Source: Sinorhizobium meliloti 4H41
GTDB lineage: Bacteria; Pseudomonadota; Alphaproteobacteria; Rhizobiales; Rhizobiaceae
NCBI RefSeq assembly: GCF_000375585.1
Contig: NZ_AQWP01000003.1
Coordinates: 374,830-438,829 of the forward strand
Length of the DNA: 64,000 nt
Direction of reading: 5' to 3'
The notes under the pieces: model-generated
Seen by the model: only the letters and a program-made list of their open reading frames with translations
Told to the model about the DNA's origin: nothing
The model's database searches: none
Translations under genes and position numbers: made by a program
Shown: piece after piece, positions 18,299-27,997 of the stretch
How the letters are laid out: each line of letters starts with the position of its first letter
Numbering within the stretch: the first letter of the stretch is position 1

Positions 18299-18620
18299 CG
18301 CTCATGTTCCGGGAAACGTGTTGACTGCAACCGGCCCACTCGCCGCCGATGTGCCCTCCATCAACACAATCACGAGCATCAAAGTTCCGGTCGTCCGGCG
18401 AAATTTTATCCGCTTTATGGGGCGCCGTCCGCGCGGCCCGGATTTGCGGCGCCTGCCGCCTTCGGGAACACAAGTCGCGGCTCTTGGTTCTCCTATTCGC
18501 GCGAGGAGGCGCCGATGGGCAATGCCCCGCGCTCTCGTTTCCGTAGCAGCCGCGCCGTGCGTCCCGCCGGACCTGCAAAGATTGCTGCGGCATTTGCTTG
18601 TACATGGAAGGAGGCAACTG
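18299..18620. other. Divergent promoter interval between glgA and the YbhB-like gene
   Basis: These 322 bp separate the start codons of two divergent genes and should contain both promoters. The plus-strand gene has GGAAGGAGGCAACTG just before its start. Short frames across the interval have no supporting signals. I could not assign a definite promoter or operator. Confidence 0.5.
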
Positions 18621-19082
18621 ATGACCTTCAGTCTGATCAGTCCCGTATTCGCCGACGGCCAGCCGATACCGCAGAAATACACCCGTTTCGGCGAGAACCT
18701 GTTTCCCCCGCTGAAATGGACGGGCACGCCCGAGGGAACTGAGAGTTTCGCGTTGATCGTGGAGGATCCGGATGCGGTGAGCGGTTTGTTCCGCCATTGC
18801 GGAATTATCAACATTCCCGGCAATTGGACCGAGCTCCCTCAGGCCGTCGATACCGGCCCCGAACGTGGGATCAAGTTCATGAAGAACGATTTCGGTAACG
18901 CCCGTTACGACGGGCCGCAGCCGCCTTCCGGAACAGGCGTGCACCGTTACCGATTCAGGCTCGCCGCCCTCGACGCGGCCAATCTTTCGATCCCCGACGA
19001 CGTGGGCGCGGCGGAAGCCTGGGAGAGGGCCTGCAAACATCTCGTTGGAGAAGCGGAGATCGTCGGCACATACGAAGGCTAG
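18621..19082 (+). CDS. YbhB/YbcL family Raf-kinase-inhibitor-like protein
   Basis: The 153-residue protein is a bacterial phosphatidylethanolamine-binding-protein homologue. Family features are FADGQPIPQKYT at 9-20, ENLFPPLKWTGTPEGTESFALIVEDPDA around 25-52 (the DPD ligand-site motif), FRHCGIINIPG with the site histidine, and YDGPQPPSGTGVHRYRF near 95-111. Its cellular role is unknown in bacteria. The start at 18621 follows AAGGAGGCAACTG; there is no signal peptide, so it is cytosolic. Confidence 0.9.
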   Translation: MTFSLISPVFADGQPIPQKYTRFGENLFPPLKWTGTPEGTESFALIVEDPDAVSGLFRHCGIINIPGNWTELPQAVDTGPERGIKFMKNDFGNARYDGPQPPSGTGVHRYRFRLAALDAANLSIPDDVGAAEAWERACKHLVGEAEIVGTYEG

Positions 19083-19133
19083 ATGTAAGCACTTCCAGAA
19101 ACGGTGTGTCCAGCGGCTTTCCGCCGCATCCGG

Positions 19134-20729
19134 TCACTCGGGCAACCCGGCCAGCCGCAGTCCGTCCGCGAAGCGCGCGAGATCCTCCGGGCGATGGATC
19201 GGCAGCCAGTCCTGGAGGTCGGAAAGGCGCAGCGACGGGTCGAGCCGGCGCAGGCGCTGCATCGCCCGTTGCGCTTCCTCCGTGCGTCCGGCAAGTGCAT
19301 GGCTCGCCGCCACCAGGGCGACCGCGACCAGCAGGCTGGGCAGGTTCCCCAGCGCCCTTTCCGCCCAGACCAGAGCGGAATCGAAACGGCCGGCGAAGAA
19401 ATGCGCGAGTGCCGTTCCGGCCTGCATCCGGAACATTTCCTGATCCAACGGGCTCAGACGGGCTGCGTGCTCGATATGCTCGATCGCACTCTCCGGTTCA
19501 CCGCGGAAAACGCGCAGGAAGCCGCCTAGAAACCAAGCGGGGGCGAAGTTGGGGTTGAGCAGCCGTGCCCTGTCGATGAGCGCGATGCCGCCGTCCAGGT
19601 CTCCGACGAGATGTCCGAGCGCGTGCCCGCTTCTCGTCAGCGCTACGGCATCGTCCCGGCCGAGTTCGACCGCCCGCCGGGCCAGGCGCGCTCCCTCGGC
19701 TATTTCTTCGCCCCGATCGACCATCCAGCCATTCAATTTGCGCCAGAAGTAACACCAGGCTGCCCCGGCATAGGCAGACGCAAATTCCTGATCGAGTTCG
19801 ATCGCCCGATAGAACAACGGCAGTGCGCCCTCGATTGCTTCATGGGTTCCGCTGTGCAGTTTTGCCATTCCGCGCAGATAATAGTCGTGGGCGTCGAGGC
19901 TTTCCGTCGGCTTGCGCTTGGCGCGCTCCATTTCCGCCCGCTCGACCTGCGGTGCGATAGCGCCCACGACGCTTTCCGCCATCCGGTCCTGCAGCTCGAA
20001 AATGTCGTCCAGGGTGCCCTCGAAGCGCTCCGCCCAGAGGTGCGTCCCGGTCGTCGCGTCGATGAGCTGCCCGGTTATGCGCACCCTGTTTCCGGATTTG
20101 CGCACGCTGCCTTCCAGCACGTAGCGCACGCCAAGCTCCCTGCCGACGTCCTTCACCTCCACCGCCCGGCCTTTGTACCTAAAGCTCGAATTGCGCGCGA
20201 TGACGAACAGCCAGCGGATGCGCGAAAGGGCGGTGATGATGTCCTCCACGATGCCGTCGGCGAAATATTCCTGCTCCGGATCGCCGCTGAGATTCTGAAA
20301 GGGCAGGACGGTGATGGAGGGTTTGTCCGGAAGGACGAGCGCGGAGGGCGTTTCTCCCGATCCGCCGGAGGCCTCTAAGGCGACGCCTGCACCGACGGGC
20401 TGTCGGACTTCTGCGATCCCGCCGACCCTGATGTCGCCGACGAAGCGGAAGCCCTTGCGGGCGACCGTCCGGATCAGGCGCTGCTCCCCGCCGGTGTCGC
20501 CCACGGCTTTGCGAACCGCATTGATGTGGCTGGTGATCGTCGATTCCGAGACGATGCGGCCGCCCCACACCGCCTGGAGCAACTCGTCCTTGCTGACGAC
20601 GCGGTCGCGGGTGCCGACGAGATGCAGCAGGAGGTCGAAGACCTGCGGTCCGACGGACACGACCTCGCCGCGCCGGGTGAGTTCCCGGCGCTCCTGGTCG
20701 AGCACGTAGTCTCCAAACATGAATTGCAC
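19134..20729 (-). CDS. Winged-helix transcriptional regulator with TPR domain (CadC/HilA-like)
   Basis: The 531-residue protein has an OmpR-type winged helix (about 1-100), with VVSKDELLQAVWGGRIVSES and RTVARKGFRFVGD, without a receiver domain. A FlgO/adenylate-cyclase-associated region follows (PSITVLPFQNLSGDPEQEYFADG near 140-160, LGVRYVLEGSVRKSGNRVRI near 205), then TPR-like helical repeats to the end. Such proteins are widespread in rhizobia; some bind DNA in response to unknown cues. It is a soluble form with no membrane segment. The start is GTG 20729, in line with relatives; ATG 20720 is also possible. It is divergent from the NmrA-like, cupin and efflux genes and may control them. Confidence 0.8.
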   Translation of the reverse strand: MQFMFGDYVLDQERRELTRRGEVVSVGPQVFDLLLHLVGTRDRVVSKDELLQAVWGGRIVSESTITSHINAVRKAVGDTGGEQRLIRTVARKGFRFVGDIRVGGIAEVRQPVGAGVALEASGGSGETPSALVLPDKPSITVLPFQNLSGDPEQEYFADGIVEDIITALSRIRWLFVIARNSSFRYKGRAVEVKDVGRELGVRYVLEGSVRKSGNRVRITGQLIDATTGTHLWAERFEGTLDDIFELQDRMAESVVGAIAPQVERAEMERAKRKPTESLDAHDYYLRGMAKLHSGTHEAIEGALPLFYRAIELDQEFASAYAGAAWCYFWRKLNGWMVDRGEEIAEGARLARRAVELGRDDAVALTRSGHALGHLVGDLDGGIALIDRARLLNPNFAPAWFLGGFLRVFRGEPESAIEHIEHAARLSPLDQEMFRMQAGTALAHFFAGRFDSALVWAERALGNLPSLLVAVALVAASHALAGRTEEAQRAMQRLRRLDPSLRLSDLQDWLPIHRPEDLARFADGLRLAGLPE

Positions 20730-20982
20730 TTCGGCATCCCCTGGCCGACCGCCCTCGGTTCGCTATCCGGGCAACCGGCGAATAATATCTGATAGCACGC
20801 CATCGCGTAACTGGCTGCTCCGCCGGCAGCAAGGCATGCCGGTCGAGCAACCGTTCTTTGGACGAAAATTCAAGCTTCCTTGAAGGGCAATTCAAGCCCG
20901 CCACAGGGACTTCCCCGACGCGCGCAGGCACTCTTTCTTAAGACCGACGGCAATGGTTGCAGTCGAGAGAAGGAGACTAGCG

Positions 20983-21735
20983 ATGAAGATCGTCGTTATC
21001 GGAGGCACCGGCCTCATCGGATCGAAACTTGTGAAGAACCTTCGCGAGCGCGGCCACGATGTGCTCGCCGCCTCCCCCAACACGGGCGTGAACACCATCA
21101 CCCGCGAGGGCCTCGCGGGGGTCCTGGACGGTGCGGATGTCGTCGTCGATGTGGCGAATGCACCGGTGTGGGAGGACAAGGCCGTCCTCGAATTCTTCGA
21201 GACGTCGGGCCGCAACCTGCTGGCTGCGGAAGCTGCCGCCGGCGTCCGCCACCACATCGCCCTGTCGATCGTCGGCAGCGAACGTCTTCCCGACAACGGA
21301 TATTTCCGTGCGAAGGTCGCGCAGGAAAACCTCATCAAGGCATCCGGCATTCCCTACACCATCCTGCGTGCCACGCAGTTCTTCGAGTTCGTCGGCGGCA
21401 TTGCCCAGTCGGCCGCCGTCGGCGACGAGATACGCCTGTCGCCGGCGCTGATCCAGCCGATCGCCTCCGACGACGTGGTGGCAGCGCTCGCCGAGGTTGC
21501 GGTCGCACCGCCGGTCAACGGCACGCTCGAAGTCGCCGGGCCCGAGGCGATACCGCTCGATGAACTGGTCAGGCGCTTCCTGAGGCAGACCGAGGACCCG
21601 CGCAAGGTCCTGCCCGATGTCCACGCGCGCTACTTCGGCGCCGTGCTTGACGATCAATCGCTGACCCCGGGCAAGAACCCGCGCCTCGGCGCGATCCGCT
21701 TCGAGGATTGGCTCGGCCGCCATGCCGCGGGCTGA
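20983..21735 (+). CDS. NAD(P)-binding NmrA-like reductase
   Basis: The 250-residue protein is an atypical short-chain reductase of the NmrA/NAD(P)H-azoreductase type. It has the Rossmann fingerprint VIGGTGLIGSKLVKNL at residues 5-20, a conserved VDVANAP segment, and SIVGSERLPDNGYFRAKVAQENLI near 106-129 holding the region of the usual Tyr/Lys. It may act as a redox sensor or oxidoreductase. The start at 20983 follows AAGGAGACTAGCG. It heads a probable unit with the cupin and efflux genes, and faces the winged-helix/TPR regulator. Confidence 0.8.
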   Translation: MKIVVIGGTGLIGSKLVKNLRERGHDVLAASPNTGVNTITREGLAGVLDGADVVVDVANAPVWEDKAVLEFFETSGRNLLAAEAAAGVRHHIALSIVGSERLPDNGYFRAKVAQENLIKASGIPYTILRATQFFEFVGGIAQSAAVGDEIRLSPALIQPIASDDVVAALAEVAVAPPVNGTLEVAGPEAIPLDELVRRFLRQTEDPRKVLPDVHARYFGAVLDDQSLTPGKNPRLGAIRFEDWLGRHAAG

Positions 21736-21813
21736 GGCTCCCGGGAACAATCGAAAAGCCGACGCGGCACCGGGCCGCGCCGACACCACAAGCGCTCTCA
21801 AAGGAGAACTGAA

Positions 21814-22227
21814 ATGTTCACGCGATTTCTCTCGGCCGTTGCTCTTGCAGCGCTCTCGTTCACTGCAGCCTCGGCAGGCGACCGGCCTGCCGGCAAGGTG
21901 ACCGTCGTATTCGATCACGTCCTTCCGAACGTGCCCGGCAAAAGCATGCGGGGCGTCCTTGTCGAATACGGACCGGGCGGCGGGTCGCCCGCCCACACGC
22001 ATCCGAAGTCCGCCTTCATCTATGCGACGGTGCTCGAAGGTGCGATCCGCAGCAGCGTCAACGGCTCCCCGGAAAAGGTCTATCAGGTCGGCGAAAACTT
22101 CTACGAAGATCCAGGCTCCCGACATCAAGTCAGTGCGAATGCCAGCGATACCGAACCTGCACGGCTGCTGGCGGTGTTCGTTCTCGACACCGAGGAAACG
22201 GAGCTGACGACACCCCTCAAGGAGTGA
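21814..22227 (+). CDS. Exported cupin-domain protein
   Basis: The 137-residue product has a signal peptide (residues 1-21, cleavage after ASA) and a single small cupin barrel. GGGSPAHTHPKSAFIYATVLEG supplies the two histidines and GENFYEDPGSRHQVSANAS the later His of the metal site. It is probably periplasmic and metal-binding; the substrate is unknown. The ribosome site AAAGGAGAACTGAA precedes the start at 21814. It lies 78 bp after the NmrA-like gene. A GC-rich hairpin (GCGGC-ACCGG-GCCGC) sits between them. Confidence 0.8.
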   Translation: MFTRFLSAVALAALSFTAASAGDRPAGKVTVVFDHVLPNVPGKSMRGVLVEYGPGGGSPAHTHPKSAFIYATVLEGAIRSSVNGSPEKVYQVGENFYEDPGSRHQVSANASDTEPARLLAVFVLDTEETELTTPLKE

Positions 22228-22314
22228 ATGGGAAGAGCGCTCATCAACGCTGCAGCTCTGGCGCAGACCCCTGCGGCAGGGCTGCGGCAACCGGCACCAA
22301 CAGGAATTGAGAAG

Positions 22315-23412
22315 ATGAAATCGCTCGAGGACAAGATCGCGATCATCACCGGCGCAAGGTCCGGGAACGGTGTCGCCGTGGTACGACCCGACAGGAAAAA
22401 GATGATCGGCCTGGCGCTGTGCCTGGGGGCGGCCGTCGTCGTGGTTGCCGGATGGGCCTGGGCCCGCGAGAGCGGAGCGGCGTCGACAGACAACGCCTAT
22501 GTCCGGGGGGATGTTACCGCGATTGCCCCAAAGGTCGCGGGCTACGTCACGGCGGTCGAAGTCGAGGACAACCAGGCGGTCCGGGCGGGTGAGGTGCTCT
22601 TCCGGATCGACGATCGGGACTACCGCGCAAAGCTCGCGCAAGCGGTGGCCAATGTCGAAGCGGCCAAGGCGAGGCTGGCCAACGTCGATGCGGAGATGGC
22701 GCTTCAGCATTCCCTGATCCGCCAGGCCGAAGCGCAGCGACGTTCGGTCGTGGCCGAGTTGAACTTGGCGACCAAGGCCTCTGACCGCCGCCGCGAGCTT
22801 ATCCGCAGCAACACTATCAGCCAGGCACATGTCGATGAAAGCGACGCGGCGAAATCGAGGGCCGAGGCGAACCTGTTGGCGGCTTCCGCAACGGTGGAGG
22901 CTCAGCAGCAGCGCATCGCCGTGCTTGCCGCACAACGCGAAGCCGCGGTTGCTGCGGTGGCGCAGGCGGAGGCCGCGCGCGACCTCGCCGGGATCGATCT
23001 CGAGAGCACCGTGGTGCGCGCGCCCGTCGGCGGCGTCATCGGCAACCGGCAGGTCCGCGTCGGCCGGCTCGTTGCGCCGGGCGCTTCGCTGCTCGATATC
23101 GTTCCGCTCGGCAATGTATGGATCGTCGCGAATTTCAAGGAAACCCAGCTCGAAAATATCCGGCCCGGTCAGCGTGCCAGCATCACCATCGATGGTTACC
23201 CGAGCGGAACGCTTGAAGGCGTGGTCGACAGTTTTGCGCCCGGCAGCGGCTCTGCCTTCAGCCTGCTGCCCGCAGACAACGCCACGGGGAACTTCGTCCG
23301 CGTCGTCCAACGCGTTCCGGTGAAGATCCGGTTTGCCGGCAATCCGCTGTCGGGCCGCCTCGTGCCGGGCCTGTCGGCGCGCGTCGAGATCGATCTGGAG
23401 AGCGGTTCATGA
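22315..23412 (+). CDS. HlyD/EmrA-type membrane fusion protein with SDR-derived N-terminus
   Basis: From ATG 22315 the product is 365 residues. After about 30 residues comes one membrane anchor (MIGLALCLGAAVVVVAGWAW), then the biotinyl-lipoyl-like and coiled-coil parts of an EmrA periplasmic adaptor (STDNAYVRGDVTAIAPKVAG, helical hairpin, VVRAPVGGVIGNRQVRVGRLV). It links the inner-membrane efflux pump encoded next to an outer-membrane channel. The first 19 codons (MKSLEDKIAIITGARSGNG) read like the start of a short-chain dehydrogenase, not an EmrA, as if a deletion fused the two. The frame also opens to 22228, and ATG 22402 could be the original start. It overlaps the MFS gene by four bases (ATGA). 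Confidence 0.8.
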   Translation: MKSLEDKIAIITGARSGNGVAVVRPDRKKMIGLALCLGAAVVVVAGWAWARESGAASTDNAYVRGDVTAIAPKVAGYVTAVEVEDNQAVRAGEVLFRIDDRDYRAKLAQAVANVEAAKARLANVDAEMALQHSLIRQAEAQRRSVVAELNLATKASDRRRELIRSNTISQAHVDESDAAKSRAEANLLAASATVEAQQQRIAVLAAQREAAVAAVAQAEAARDLAGIDLESTVVRAPVGGVIGNRQVRVGRLVAPGASLLDIVPLGNVWIVANFKETQLENIRPGQRASITIDGYPSGTLEGVVDSFAPGSGSAFSLLPADNATGNFVRVVQRVPVKIRFAGNPLSGRLVPGLSARVEIDLESGS

Positions 23413-25061
23413 CCATCGCCACCGCCACGCCGGGCCGCGACACATCCATGGCAGGCGGTCTTCTCGTCGCCGGCATAGTCCTTGCGACGCTGACCGAGGC
23501 GATCGCCAGCACCGTGCTCTCGCTCGGGCGCGGCGATATCATCGGCGACACATATGCGACGCCCGACGAGTTCGCCTGGTTGGATGTCGGCTACACGGCT
23601 TTCAAGCTTATCGGGTTCATGGCCGCCTCGTGGCTGATGAACCGCTTCGATCCGCGCAGTCTGATCGTCGGCTCGACACTGGTAATGGGCATGGCGTGCG
23701 GCATCGCCGCCATGACGGCCCGGCTGGACCTTCTCGTCGCCCTTCGAATGATTCAGGGCTTTTCCGGCGGCACCCTGCTCGTTGGAGGCCAGGCGATCAT
23801 CTTTCTCGCTTTTCCGCGGTCCCGCCAGCCGGTCCTCCAGGCCCTGTTCGCGATGGGGTCCGTCGTCGCTCCCGCGACGATCGCCCCGGCGCTCCAGGGC
23901 TGGCTGCTCGATAGCCAGTCCTGGACATGGATCTTCTTCAGCATCGTTCCGCTGGCGCTGGCGGCTGCCGGGCTTCTGCTAATCGCGCAAGCCCCGATGC
24001 CCGCACGAGGCGGGCGGCGGCCGTTCGACTGGATCGGCTTCTGCCTGATTTCCTTTGCGCTCTTCTGTTTCACCTACGTGTTCAGCCAGGGCAGCCGGTG
24101 GGACTGGTTGGAAGAGCCCCGGATCCTGTGGCTGGCCGTGATCGGTACAGCCACGCTTCTGGCCTTTCTCGGTCAGCAGGTGCTCGCCGAGGGACAGGGC
24201 CTGTTGGACTTTACCCTGTTCGAAACGGAGGATTTCTGCTTCGCCTTCATCGTCAGTTTCGTCGCCGGCGCCGCATTGTTCGGGAGCGCGTTCCTGATCC
24301 CGTCCTTTGCCGTGGCCGTCCTTGCCTTCACGCCGACAGACGCCGGGCAGCTCCTGTTGCCGAGCGGTGCGCTCTTCATCGGTGCGCTCCTCATCGCCGC
24401 CTTTCTCATGCAGCTCCGCCGTGTTCCTCCTGTCGCCACCGTGCCCTTCGGCATCCTGATGATCATGGCGGCGATGTGGATGCTTTCCGGGTCGACCAGC
24501 GAAAGCGGCGCGGGCGACATGATGGCTGCCCTCCTTTTGCGCGGTGCCGGCCTTGGCTTCCTTTTCCTGTCCATCACCCTGATCGCTTTCAGCAATCTCA
24601 ACAGCCGCAATCTCGCCTCCGGCATCGGCCTCTTCAATACGGGCCGCCAGCTCGGCGGCCTCGCAGGGGTCGGCGCACTCCAGACGCTGATCGAGCACAA
24701 CGTCTCCCACAACCTCGCAGTCCTCGGCGCCAGCGTCACCGCAGGAGCCCCCAGGGTCGCCGAGCGGCTGACGACCACCGCTGGCATGCTGACGGCAAAA
24801 GGAATGGACGCGGCTGCCGCAAGCCGCGGGGCGGCGAGCCTCCTCGGCCGGGCTGTGGCAAGTCAGTCCACCGTAATCGCCTTCGACACCGCCTTCAACG
24901 CGATCGCCCTCCTCTTCGTCATCGCCGCCCCCGTGCTGGTCGGCATCAAGATCGGCCTCTCGCGCTATGCGAAAGCGCGTGCTGAAAAAGGCCGCGCCGG
25001 TGTGGCGGCCAAACCATCGGGTCACCGGACCTTTCCGACCAAGCGCGTCCCAGCATCATAA
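23409..25061 (+). CDS. MFS efflux transporter, EmrB/QacA (DHA2) type
   Basis: The 550-residue product is an inner-membrane major facilitator protein with about 14 hydrophobic segments. It has the motif A-like MNRFDPRSLIVGS loop near residues 77-89 and the motif C-like MGSVVAPATIAPALQGWLLD near 148-167. With the adjacent EmrA-like adaptor it would expel drugs or other toxic organic compounds across both membranes. Its start overlaps the stop of the adaptor gene (23409-23412), showing translational coupling. No outer-membrane TolC gene is nearby. The upstream winged-helix/TPR regulator may control the unit. Confidence 0.9.
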   Translation: MTIATATPGRDTSMAGGLLVAGIVLATLTEAIASTVLSLGRGDIIGDTYATPDEFAWLDVGYTAFKLIGFMAASWLMNRFDPRSLIVGSTLVMGMACGIAAMTARLDLLVALRMIQGFSGGTLLVGGQAIIFLAFPRSRQPVLQALFAMGSVVAPATIAPALQGWLLDSQSWTWIFFSIVPLALAAAGLLLIAQAPMPARGGRRPFDWIGFCLISFALFCFTYVFSQGSRWDWLEEPRILWLAVIGTATLLAFLGQQVLAEGQGLLDFTLFETEDFCFAFIVSFVAGAALFGSAFLIPSFAVAVLAFTPTDAGQLLLPSGALFIGALLIAAFLMQLRRVPPVATVPFGILMIMAAMWMLSGSTSESGAGDMMAALLLRGAGLGFLFLSITLIAFSNLNSRNLASGIGLFNTGRQLGGLAGVGALQTLIEHNVSHNLAVLGASVTAGAPRVAERLTTTAGMLTAKGMDAAAASRGAASLLGRAVASQSTVIAFDTAFNAIALLFVIAAPVLVGIKIGLSRYAKARAEKGRAGVAAKPSGHRTFPTKRVPAS

Positions 25062-25212
25062 AGGTCTCGCTTTTCGAGACACCGTCAGTTACCCGTACCG
25101 TCGAGATCAGCTCGTCCAGTTCCAACGCAATCATGTCCCCCGCACCGTTGGTGAAGACCGAATGCGTGGGCTCTTTCGAAGGTACCTGTCGAACTGAAGA
25201 CGGAGAATTGCG

Positions 25213-26907
25213 ATGACGAGTGCACAAGAAAAGACTGCCTCTCGGGCTGGAAGTCGGATCGACAGCAAGCGCGTCCGGCAATTCGCTCTGCGCATGACGT
25301 CCTGGCCGAGCGAAACCGGCACGCCGGGTGAAGCATCCTTCGCGGATCGCCTCCATGGTCTTCTTGGCGAACTCCCCTATTTTCGGGAGCATCCGCAGGA
25401 CCTGCGCCTCGTCGCAAGTCACGGCGAACCGCTGACCCGCAATGTCGTTGCGCTCGTTCGCGGCACGGGTAAGCGAACGCTGGTCATGGCCGGCCATTTT
25501 GACACGGTTTCGACCGACAACTATCACGAGCTCAAGGCCCTCGCATGCGACAGCCTGGCGCTCAAGGATGCACTCATCGAAAGCCTGTCGGCGCGCACCG
25601 ACCGATCCGAACAGGAAGAGCGGGCCTTGCAGGATCTGGCGAGTGGCGACTTCCTCCCCGGCCGCGGTCTGCTCGACATGAAGAGCGGACTCGCCGTGGC
25701 CATCGCCTGTCTCGAACAATTCGCGGCCGACACGGACCGACAGGGCAATCTCATGCTGGTCGCCACCCCCGACGAGGAACGCGAAAGCCGGGGAATGCGA
25801 TCGCTCCGGGATGCGTTGCCCGGTCTGGTCAGGGATTTCGACATCGAAATCGCCGGGGGCATCAACCTCGACGTGACCTCGGATCAGGGCGACGGCAGCG
25901 AAGGACGGGCCGTCTACGCCGGCACGATCGGCAAGCTTCTACCCTTTGCCCTGGTGATCGGCTGCAGCTCTCATGCGAGCTATCCGTTCGAAGGGGTGAG
26001 CGCACAGGCCATCGCGGCTGGGATCCTGGCACGCCTGGAAGGGAACGCCTCTCTGGCGGATCGAGACGACAACGACATCTCGCCGCCGCCGATCTGCCTC
26101 GAGGCGAAGGATCTGCGCGACGGTTACGAAGTGACGACGCCGGAGCGTTTCTGGATCGCTTTCAACTGGCTCTATCATTCGATGACGGCGGACGCACTCT
26201 TTGCGCGCTTCCGAGAGGAAGTGCTGACCGGGGCGAACGAGGCCGTCGAGAAGTTTGCGGCACAGTCGGCGGAATACGGCAAGCTCGTCGGCGGAAGTGC
26301 GGGCGCCATACCGGCCAGGCCGCGCCTCCTGTCGTTCAAGGAATTGCGGGCGGCGGCAGCACGCGTCTTCGGAGACGGCTTCGAAACATTGTATGCCGAG
26401 AAGGAACGAGAATTCTCTCAGAGCGACAATCCGCTCGTCGCTACGCGGCAACTGACGGAGTGGCTCGTCGGTCTCGCGCGCCTTTCCGGCCCCGCCATCG
26501 TCATCGGCTTCTCCGGCCTGCAGTATCCGCCCAGCCATCTGCGCCTGACCGAAGGGAACGACCGCTCCCTTCATCAGGCGATCGAGAAAGCCCGTGCCGG
26601 TCTTGGCAACGATCCCGCGCGAAGCCTCGTCTGGAAGCCGCATTTCTACGGAATCTCGGACATGAGTTTCCTCGGGCTTGCCGCAAGCGGCAGCCAGGTC
26701 GTTTCGGACAACACCCCGATCGCGCGTCTGGTCGATCGGCCACCCGAGAACGCGCTGCGGTTCCCGACAGTCAATCTCGGGCCTTGGGGACGAGAGTTCC
26801 ACCAGAAGTTCGAGCGCGTCCATGAACCCTATGCCTTCGGGGTTCTCCCGGATATCGTCTCCGAAATCGCCAGGACCTTCCTCGACGACCACGGTCACCG
26901 AGACTGA
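25213..26907 (+). CDS. M20-family metallopeptidase, RocB-like
   Basis: The 564-residue protein matches the arginine-utilization protein RocB group within the M20 (ArgE/DapE/CPG2) family. It has the zinc-binding AGHFDTVSTDNYH near residues 92-104, the GRGLLDMKSGLAVAIACLE metal/catalytic segment near 150-168, and the base ATPDEERESRGMRS near 182-195. It probably hydrolyses an amide or peptide bond in an amino-acid derivative; RocB itself has no clearly proven reaction. The start at 25213 follows CGGAGAATTGCG. It stands alone between the efflux pair and the SDR/TRAP group. Confidence 0.85.
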   Translation: MTSAQEKTASRAGSRIDSKRVRQFALRMTSWPSETGTPGEASFADRLHGLLGELPYFREHPQDLRLVASHGEPLTRNVVALVRGTGKRTLVMAGHFDTVSTDNYHELKALACDSLALKDALIESLSARTDRSEQEERALQDLASGDFLPGRGLLDMKSGLAVAIACLEQFAADTDRQGNLMLVATPDEERESRGMRSLRDALPGLVRDFDIEIAGGINLDVTSDQGDGSEGRAVYAGTIGKLLPFALVIGCSSHASYPFEGVSAQAIAAGILARLEGNASLADRDDNDISPPPICLEAKDLRDGYEVTTPERFWIAFNWLYHSMTADALFARFREEVLTGANEAVEKFAAQSAEYGKLVGGSAGAIPARPRLLSFKELRAAAARVFGDGFETLYAEKEREFSQSDNPLVATRQLTEWLVGLARLSGPAIVIGFSGLQYPPSHLRLTEGNDRSLHQAIEKARAGLGNDPARSLVWKPHFYGISDMSFLGLAASGSQVVSDNTPIARLVDRPPENALRFPTVNLGPWGREFHQKFERVHEPYAFGVLPDIVSEIARTFLDDHGHRD

Positions 26908-27165
26908 CGCTGCACGCCGATCGGCAGGAAATCGTCAGCCAACCCTGGCGAGGATTCCCGCCGCAGGGCAGCAAGCCTTTGGGAATGTTCTGCTTTCTTG
27001 CGCGGATCTCCACCGCCTCTGGGGCCGACCCGAGGACTTTGCCGGCCCGCCGGCCAGGAACTGTACCGCCGCCCTGTTTGCTCCTATGTTCCGGTGGCAG
27101 CGGAGCCAAAGCTGCGCCATGCCCCCCGTGCCGAGAGTGGCACGCCCGCCCAAGGAGCCCGACAC

Positions 27166-27972
27166 ATGATAGATGGTGCCTCAAACGCCGCGCCGCGGAT
27201 AAACGGCCTTCCCGCGCTTTTCGATCTGAGCGGCCGGATTGCCCTTATTACCGGATCGAGCGGCGGGCTCGGCCTCACCATGGCGCGCGCTCTTTGCGGG
27301 GCGGGGGCGTCAGTCATCCTCAACGGTCGCGACGAGGCGCGCCTTGCCGGTGCACGGGCGGAACTCGAAGAGCACGGCTTCACCGTGGGAGCCTCGGCCT
27401 TCGACGTCACCAAGTCGGCCGAGATCGGCCAAGCGGTGGCCGGTATTCTCGCCGAGCGAGGCCGTATCGACATTCTGGTCAACAATGCCGGAATACAGCA
27501 CCGCACGCCGCTTCACGAATTCCCGGAGGACGCCTTCAGGCGCGTGATCGAAACCAATTTGACGAGTGCCTTTCTCGTCGGCCAGGCGGTCGTTCAGGGG
27601 ATGATCGAACGCCGCGAGGGGACGATAATCAATATCTGTTCGGTGCAGAGCGAACTCGCGCGTCCCTCGATCGCGCCCTATGCTGCGTCTAAAGGCGGGC
27701 TCAAAATGCTGACCAAGGGCATGGCGCTCGACTGGGGCCGCTACGGCATCCGCGTCAACGGGCTTGCGCCGGGCTACTTCAAGACGGAACTGAACAGTGC
27801 GCTGGTTTCGGACGAGAAGTTCTCGACATGGCTCGAGCAGAGAACGCCGCTTGGCCGCTGGGGTGATACCGGCGAGCTGGCAGGGGCCGCCGTATTCCTG
27901 GCATCGGCCGCATCGAGCTTCGTCACCGGTCACATACTCTATGTCGACGGTGGCATCACCAGCTGCCTTTGA
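27166..27972 (+). CDS. SDR oxidoreductase, gluconate 5-dehydrogenase-like
   Basis: The 268-residue classical short-chain dehydrogenase has the NAD(P) motif ITGSSGGLGLTMA (about 26-38), NNAG near 107, and the catalytic set Ser (ICSVQSELARPS), Tyr and Lys (APYAASKGGLKM, near 173-177). The sequence resembles Ga5DH/IdnO enzymes that interconvert 5-ketogluconate or related keto-sugar acids and aldonates. The start at 27166 follows AAGGAGCCCGACAC. It converges with the TRAP transporter operon, whose uptake of a sugar acid would fit, but they are on opposite strands and the link is an inference. Confidence 0.85.
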   Translation: MIDGASNAAPRINGLPALFDLSGRIALITGSSGGLGLTMARALCGAGASVILNGRDEARLAGARAELEEHGFTVGASAFDVTKSAEIGQAVAGILAERGRIDILVNNAGIQHRTPLHEFPEDAFRRVIETNLTSAFLVGQAVVQGMIERREGTIINICSVQSELARPSIAPYAASKGGLKMLTKGMALDWGRYGIRVNGLAPGYFKTELNSALVSDEKFSTWLEQRTPLGRWGDTGELAGAAVFLASAASSFVTGHILYVDGGITSCL

Positions 27973-27997
27973 AACGGGCATTTTTGCATGGCAACCG

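Noticed and set aside
20977..23310. Minus-strand frame of 777 codons opposite the NmrA-like, cupin and EmrA genes
   Set aside because: It crosses three genes that each have good ribosome sites and family motifs on the other strand.
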